In this document: piece by piece, positions 16,496 through 18,447 of the stretch | Position numbering within the stretch: position 1 is the stretch's first letter | Layout of the letters: the number at the start of each line of letters is the position of its first letter | Assembly (NCBI GenBank): GCA_946480605.1 | Contig: CAMLKW010000068.1 | Span: forward strand, 1-18,447 | Length of the DNA stretch: 18,447 nt | DNA from: an uncultured Roseateles sp. | Lineage (GTDB): Bacteria > Pseudomonadota > Gammaproteobacteria > Burkholderiales > Burkholderiaceae | Direction: 5' to 3' | Notes under the pieces: generated by a model | The model's input: the letters and a program-made list of their open reading frames with translations, nothing else | What the model was told of the DNA's origin: nothing | Databases searched by the model: none | Translations under genes and position numbers: made by a program

Positions 16496-17803
16496 TTATG
16501 CGGTGCGCAGATCAGTGGCCCAGGTGGCCACGTCGGCGAGCGTGCGGGTGGTCTGTTCGGCACCATCGCGCAGCGGCTTGACCGCCACCTCGCCACGGTT
16601 CAGCTCGTCGCCGCCGAAGACCAGCGCAAAGCGGGCGCCGGACGCATCGGCCTTCTTGAACTGCGACTTGAACGAGCCGCCGCCGGCGTGCATCTGCACG
16701 CTGACGCCGGCCGCGCGCAGCGCCTCCAGCGTGGGCAGGATGCGCGGCAGCTCGGCCGGGTCGGGCACCACGGCATAGGCGTCGGGCGCCTGGGCCGCTG
16801 CCTGCAGGCCCAGCGTCTCCAGCAGCAGCAGCAGGCGCTCGATCCCCATGCCGAAGCCCACGCCCGGCGTGGGCTTGCCGCCCAGTTGCTCGACGAGGCC
16901 GTCGTAGCGGCCACCGGCGCAGACCGTGCCCTGGGCGCCGAGCTTGGTCGTCACCCACTCGAACACGGTGAGGTTGTAGTAGTCCAGCCCGCGCACCAGG
17001 CGGGGGTTGATGCGGTAGGCCAGGCCGACGGCATCCAGCAGCGCCTTCACGCCGTTGAAGTGGGCCAGCGAGGCCTCGCCGAGGAAGTCCAGCAGCTTGG
17101 GCGCCGCCTCGGCCATGGCCTGCATGGCGGGGTTCTTGGTGTCCAGCACGCGCAGCGGGTTGCTGTACATGCGGGTCTTGGCTTCCTCGTCCAGCACGTC
17201 GCGGTGCTGCTCCAGGTGGGCGATCAGCGCCTCACGGTGGGCGCGGCGCTCCTCGGGCTGGCCCAGGCAGTTGATCTCCAGCGTGACGTCCTCGCCCTCC
17301 TTCAACCCCAGCTCGCGCCACAGCGTGCGGGCCAGCAGGATGACCTCGGCATCGACGTCCGGGCCCGCGAAGCCCAGCGCCTCGATGCCCATCTGGTGGA
17401 ACTGGCGGTAGCGGCCCTTCTGCGGCTTCTCGCGGCGGAACATGGGGCCGACGTAGTACAGCCGGCGGGGCGAGTCGCGCAGATAGCTGTGTTCGATCAT
17501 GGCGCGCACGACGCCGGCCGTGCCCTCGGGGCGCAGCGCCAGATGCTCGGCCTGGCCATGCTTGTCGGCGCGGTCTTCGAAGGCGTACATCTCCTTTTCG
17601 ACGATGTCCGTCACCTCGCCGATGCCGCGCACGAACAGCGCGGTGGGCTCGACGATGGGCACCCGCACGTTCTGGTAGCCGTAGCGCTGCAGCACGCTGC
17701 GCATCGTGGCCTCCAGCGACTCCCAGCGCGCCGACTCCGGCGGCAGGATGTCGTTCATGCCCTTTACCGCCTGCAGCGGCTGGACTTTCTTGGTCTCGCT
17801 CAT
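16496..17803 (-). CDS. hisS: Histidyl-tRNA synthetase
   Basis: HisS charges tRNA-His with histidine. The 435-residue protein has class II motif 1 features in the first 60 residues. Motif 2 is [20 protein letters not shown] at 116-135, and the histidine-specific segments are LVRGLDYYN (269-277) and AGGRYDGL (296-303). Motif 3 is GFGMGIERL (316-324), and the C-terminal anticodon-binding domain spans about 335-435. The ATG at 17803 lies 11 nt after the ispG stop; a longer frame reaching 18067 would run inside ispG and is rejected. It is probably co-transcribed with ispG and yfgM. Length and motifs are normal. Confidence 0.98.
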   Translation of the reverse strand: MSETKKVQPLQAVKGMNDILPPESARWESLEATMRSVLQRYGYQNVRVPIVEPTALFVRGIGEVTDIVEKEMYAFEDRADKHGQAEHLALRPEGTAGVVRAMIEHSYLRDSPRRLYYVGPMFRREKPQKGRYRQFHQMGIEALGFAGPDVDAEVILLARTLWRELGLKEGEDVTLEINCLGQPEERRAHREALIAHLEQHRDVLDEEAKTRMYSNPLRVLDTKNPAMQAMAEAAPKLLDFLGEASLAHFNGVKALLDAVGLAYRINPRLVRGLDYYNLTVFEWVTTKLGAQGTVCAGGRYDGLVEQLGGKPTPGVGFGMGIERLLLLLETLGLQAAAQAPDAYAVVPDPAELPRILPTLEALRAAGVSVQMHAGGGSFKSQFKKADASGARFALVFGGDELNRGEVAVKPLRDGAEQTTRTLADVATWATDLRTA

Positions 17804-17814
17804 GGAATCCGTAT

Positions 17815-18447
<633 letters not shown>

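Overview
This window is a housekeeping segment from a high-GC member of the Burkholderiales. Gene content and protein sequences best fit the Rubrivivax/Leptothrix/Roseateles/Comamonadaceae type. That placement is inferred from gene order (ispG-hisS-yfgM-bamB-der-hfq-hflX-hflK-hflC-DUF2065-hisZ-purA-PRTase), strong G/C bias at third codon positions, and the proteins' general character. No database search was run.

Layout. (1) The left edge holds the 5' part of rpsB on the minus strand, with a long leader and a candidate promoter. (2) At 897-3507 two plus-strand genes encode a DadA-type FAD oxidoreductase and a compact bifunctional NAD(P)HX repair enzyme (Nnr). (3) rnr (RNase R) runs convergently on the minus strand, ending 3 nt from nnr. 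(4) At 5805-6233 lies a small non-coding block. It has a tRNA-Leu(CAG) gene on the plus strand with its promoter, a 21-bp terminator hairpin, an inverted copy of the tRNA 3' end, and about 190 nt of nearly continuous hairpins. (5) From 6234 to the right edge everything is on the minus strand. Read in transcription order (right to left) it is ispG (partial), hisS, yfgM-like, bamB, der, hfq, hflX, hflK, hflC, a DUF2065 gene, hisZ, purA and a purine-type phosphoribosyltransferase.

The right-hand array is tightly packed. Four junctions use 4-base ATGA stop/start overlaps (yfgM/bamB, bamB/der, hflX/hflK, hflC/DUF2065), and most others are separated by 10-80 nt. It combines isoprenoid synthesis (IspG), histidyl-tRNA charging (HisS), envelope assembly (YfgM-like, BamB), ribosome and RNA functions (Der, Hfq, HflX), control of the FtsH protease (HflK/HflC), and histidine and purine metabolism (HisZ, PurA, PRTase). 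The order is conserved in beta-proteobacteria, so the genes themselves are not novel.

The least ordinary part is the 5.8-6.24 kb block. The tRNA-Leu terminator is the core of a larger imperfect palindrome that mirrors the last 20 nt of the tRNA, and the adjacent 3' region of the purA/PRTase transcript is almost entirely hairpins. No defence system, mobile element, CRISPR array or new gene cluster was seen.
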